DNA of 7,995 nucleotides. Origin: an uncultured Fidelibacterota bacterium (GTDB lineage Bacteria > Marinisomatota > Marinisomatia > Marinisomatales > TCS55). The translations under genes were made by a program, and so were the position numbers. A model generated the notes under the pieces. It worked only from the letters and a program-made list of their open reading frames with translations. It was not told the origin of the DNA and searched no databases. This document shows, piece by piece, positions 6,364 to 7,995 of the stretch; within the stretch, counting starts at the first letter, position 1; the number at the start of each line of letters is the position of its first letter. The stretch is from assembly GCA_913046805.1 (NCBI GenBank), contig CAJWTA010000048.1, positions 1-7,995 on the forward strand, in the 5' to 3' direction.

Positions 6364-6780
6364 TTAATCACGATTTTCGTTGTTATCTTTTGGCCTTATC
6401 AAATTAACCAAATTCCATCTTATCGCAAGGGCCGCAAGAGCTAGTAAAAGTATGGCACCGCTTTCGTACAGCAGATCAATTGTATTAATGCCCTTGCCTT
6501 GCAAAATAATTAATCGACACAGCGCGGTAATTGCAATGAATATCGGAACAGTAATTGGAATTTTTCTAAATTTATAGAATGCTGCAACCATGCCCAATAC
6601 TTCGGCGTAAATAAATAATAACAATAAATCAGTAAGCTTTACCGCACGCTCTGATACTACAACAAATATTTCAACAACCACTGCGTAGGTCGTTAAAAAC
6701 GCGATAACAACAAGAAGAGTTTTTTCCATAAAGGTAATAATGCGATACCAATCAAAGATTTGATCTTTTTCTTCAGACAT
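6364..6780 (-). CDS. psiE: PsiE-family membrane protein (phosphate-starvation-inducible)
   Basis: A 138-residue protein with about four membrane segments (roughly 20 to 42, 50 to 69, 76 to 95 and 106 to 124), matching the length of E. coli PsiE. Seen: the family signature LLLLFIYAEVLGMVAAFY at about 52 to 69, then RKIPITVPIFIAITALCRLII at about 72 to 92, with the conserved Arg in ITALCRL. Known: PsiE is induced by phosphate starvation in E. coli but its biochemical role is not established. The ATG at 6780..6778 has a good ribosome binding site (GAGG, 6 bases upstream). It is convergent with the Gate protein and divergent from the methyltransferase-like gene. I see no convincing pho box upstream, so phosphate control should not be assumed here. 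Confidence 0.88.
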   Translation of the reverse strand: MSEEKDQIFDWYRIITFMEKTLLVVIAFLTTYAVVVEIFVVVSERAVKLTDLLLLFIYAEVLGMVAAFYKFRKIPITVPIFIAITALCRLIILQGKGINTIDLLYESGAILLLALAALAIRWNLVNLIRPKDNNENRD

Positions 6781-7033
6781 TTAGAACCTCTAATATTTGC
6801 AACAACCAATGCGCAACAAACCAGTTTAAATGGCAAAAACTAAGCATTATTTGCAAAAGTTTTTGGTCTCTAGTTATTCCACTACATCGCATAAAGTAGA
6901 ACTTTCAATCTATAAATCAAAAAAGACATATAAAAATTGAGGTCATTTAATTTGCCACTATTAAAATTTACTAAATACCACGTGCGACCTACTGCCTCAA
7001 TTACATACCGCGAGTGAACTCTACTTCCACTGC
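6781..7033. promoter_or_regulatory. Divergent intergenic region between psiE and the methyltransferase-like gene
   Basis: These 253 bases hold an 8-bp inverted repeat, CAAAAACT (6834 to 6841) and AGTTTTTG (6858 to 6865), with a 16-base spacer, upstream of psiE. On the plus strand a possible promoter is TTGAGG (6937 to 6942) with TATTAA (6959 to 6964) at a 16-base spacing, each matching consensus at four of six positions. It would give a leader of about 60 bases before the ATG at 7034. The last 70 bases (about 6975 to 7045) are visibly richer in G and C than the rest. No gene is supported here. Confidence 0.3.
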
Positions 7034-7843
7034 ATGAGGCGTACAATTATCGATCCATTGGCCGACTTGTCGGCTATGACATTTAACACATTTTTATCGT
7101 TTCGATTGTCGAAACAATGGCTGGTCGCTTTTTTATACGGTATTGTTTGTCATTGTATATTTACGTTTTCGGTGCTTGTTATGCTTGTATCGATGTTTTT
7201 TGGAATGTCCCGGTCTTTTGGAAACGTACCCGATCCTTATTCGTATTTGACTAATTTAATTTTATTACTTCAATTCCCATTGGCCCATTCCTTTTTATTA
7301 TCATCTAGAGGTAGAAAATATCTTTCCTATTTTTCGCCAAAACAATATTCAAAAACACTTGCGCCAACAATTTTTGCGTTAATTGCTTCTGTACAATTAT
7401 TTTTGCTATTCTTTTGTTGGACACCAACCCAAATTATTTTTTGGGAATCCTCTGGCAGATCTTTTGTTATAATGTGTGCGCTTTACTCTTGCTCTTGGTT
7501 GCTACTCATTTGGGCCAGTATTGATGCAGGGGCAGAATTACAGTCTGGTGCACTTGGTTGGATGTCACTTGCCCAAAATAAGGTTCCAAAGTTTCCAGAT
7601 TTGCCAACTTTTGGTTTATTCAGGTTTGTTAGGCAACCCATTTATGCGTCCTTTGCCTTAACCACTTGGACAACACCCATTTGGACTTTAGATCAGCTTT
7701 TAATTGCTATAATTTTTACAATTTATTGTGTTATTGCTCCACGTTTTAAAGAAAAAAGATTTGAAAAAAAATTTGGTAAAAAGTTTACCAAATACAAGTC
7801 AAAAGTTCCGTATATGGTCCCCTCATTTTCGTTGAAGAAATAG
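7034..7843 (+). CDS. MddA/NnrU-like integral membrane methyltransferase-family protein
   Basis: A 269-residue membrane protein with about six hydrophobic segments, resembling the isoprenylcysteine carboxyl methyltransferase-like group that includes MddA (methanethiol S-methyltransferase) and NnrU. Seen: an N-proximal LLQFPLAHSFLLS segment at 78 to 90. The C-terminal module is FRFVRQPIYASFALTTW at 196 to 212, TLDQLLIA at 218 to 225, FKEKRFEKKFG at 238 to 248, and YKSKVPYMVP at 254 to 263. Known: in this group an RHPxY motif and a downstream EER segment help bind S-adenosylmethionine. Here they read RQPIY and KEK, so activity and substrate are uncertain. Start: ATG at 7034 has no clear ribosome binding site. 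A second ATG at 7076 (residue 15) is also poorly served and directly follows a hairpin. The upstream frame is open to 6965 but has no usual start codon. The gene is transcribed alone. Confidence 0.75.
   Translation: MRRTIIDPLADLSAMTFNTFLSFRLSKQWLVAFLYGIVCHCIFTFSVLVMLVSMFFGMSRSFGNVPDPYSYLTNLILLLQFPLAHSFLLSSRGRKYLSYFSPKQYSKTLAPTIFALIASVQLFLLFFCWTPTQIIFWESSGRSFVIMCALYSCSWLLLIWASIDAGAELQSGALGWMSLAQNKVPKFPDLPTFGLFRFVRQPIYASFALTTWTTPIWTLDQLLIAIIFTIYCVIAPRFKEKRFEKKFGKKFTKYKSKVPYMVPSFSLKK
7061..7074 (+). repeat. GCCGAC-TT-GTCGGC inverted repeat at the gene's 5' end
   Basis: A perfect inverted repeat with 6-base arms. In RNA it would fold as a 5-bp GC-rich stem capped by a CUUG tetraloop, extendable by a G-U and a U-A pair into the ATG at 7076. 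It lies within codons 10 to 14 if translation starts at 7034, or immediately before the start codon if it starts at 7076. In the second case it could restrict ribosome access. Confidence 0.5.
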
Positions 7844-7865
7844 TATTTTTAAACAAACGATAAAT

Positions 7866-7934
7866 TATTTTTTAACAAATTTATATTGTTCTGAAATAAA
7901 GAAGCATAGTGTAATGAAACTAACTTCAACTATG
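7866..7934. repeat. AT-rich inverted repeats after the methyltransferase-like gene
   Basis: Two weak dyads follow the stop codon at 7843. AATTTAT near 7878 to 7884 can pair with ATAAATT upstream around a T-rich loop. CATAGT (about 7905 to 7910) can pair with ACTATG (7929 to 7934) over 18 bases. Neither has the GC-rich stem followed by a T-tract of a standard terminator, so I do not call one. Confidence 0.25.
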
Positions 7935-7995
7935 TGTCCGGGTATAATATTGTGAATTTATGTTGCAAATTAATTTCCCAGTCGTCCAAATTGAG
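7930..7995 (-). CDS. Possible C-terminal tail of a minus-strand gene cut by the window edge
   Basis: Reading in from base 7995, one minus-strand frame gives 21 codons (beginning LNLDDWEINLQHK and ending YPDT) and then TAG at 7932..7930. The composition is protein-like but the stretch is too short to prove coding, and a second minus-strand frame is also open here. On the plus strand an ATG at 7960 begins a competing short open frame, with a perfect TATAAT at 7943 to 7948 ahead of it but no ribosome binding site. No product can be named. Confidence 0.25.
   Translation of the reverse strand, partial: LNLDDWEINLQHKFTILYPDT

Overview
The window is AT-rich and densely coded, with short intergenic gaps and no RNA gene, insertion sequence or CRISPR array that I could find. 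The gene set (two short-chain dehydrogenases, CoxS/CoxM-type molybdenum hydroxylase subunits, a PhyH oxygenase, AEC and LysE permeases, an MddA/NnrU-like membrane methyltransferase) fits a low-GC alphaproteobacterium, plausibly marine. That placement is an inference from gene content and base composition, not from a marker gene.

Left two thirds (1 to 4985): seven genes all on the minus strand. In transcription order they are a CoxS-like [2Fe-2S] subunit, a CoxM-like FAD subunit, a D-xylose/aldose dehydrogenase-like SDR, an AEC permease, a LysE/RhtB exporter, a FabG-like SDR and a phytanoyl-CoA dioxygenase-family oxygenase that runs off the left edge. Gaps are 16 to 50 bases, except about 100 bases between the FAD subunit and the aldose dehydrogenase, where two hairpins lie. 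This looks like a catabolic operon that oxidises a sugar- or alcohol-like small molecule and moves organic acids or amino acids across the membrane. The substrate cannot be read from the sequence. The molybdopterin-binding catalytic subunit that should partner the Fe-S and FAD subunits is not in the window, and no transcriptional regulator is visible.

Middle (4986 to 5347): a 362-base AT-rich divergent intergenic region with a 14-base perfect palindrome and weak promoter-like boxes facing both ways.

Right third (5348 to 7995): a plus-strand membrane protein with two Gate (nucleoside-recognition) repeats, a convergent minus-strand PsiE-family protein, then a divergent plus-strand MddA/NnrU-like integral membrane methyltransferase. 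The last 150 bases hold inverted repeats and possibly the C-terminal end of a minus-strand gene cut by the window edge.

Three start sites deserve attention. The aldose dehydrogenase should start at 3590, not at the TTG inside its own ribosome binding site. The Gate protein should start at 5348. The LysE exporter seems to start at a rare ATT codon (1855). I found no clear new defence or mobile system. The most unusual points are the Fe-S/FAD pair lacking its catalytic subunit within an uncharacterised operon, the ATT start, and the altered SAM-motif residues in the methyltransferase-like protein.
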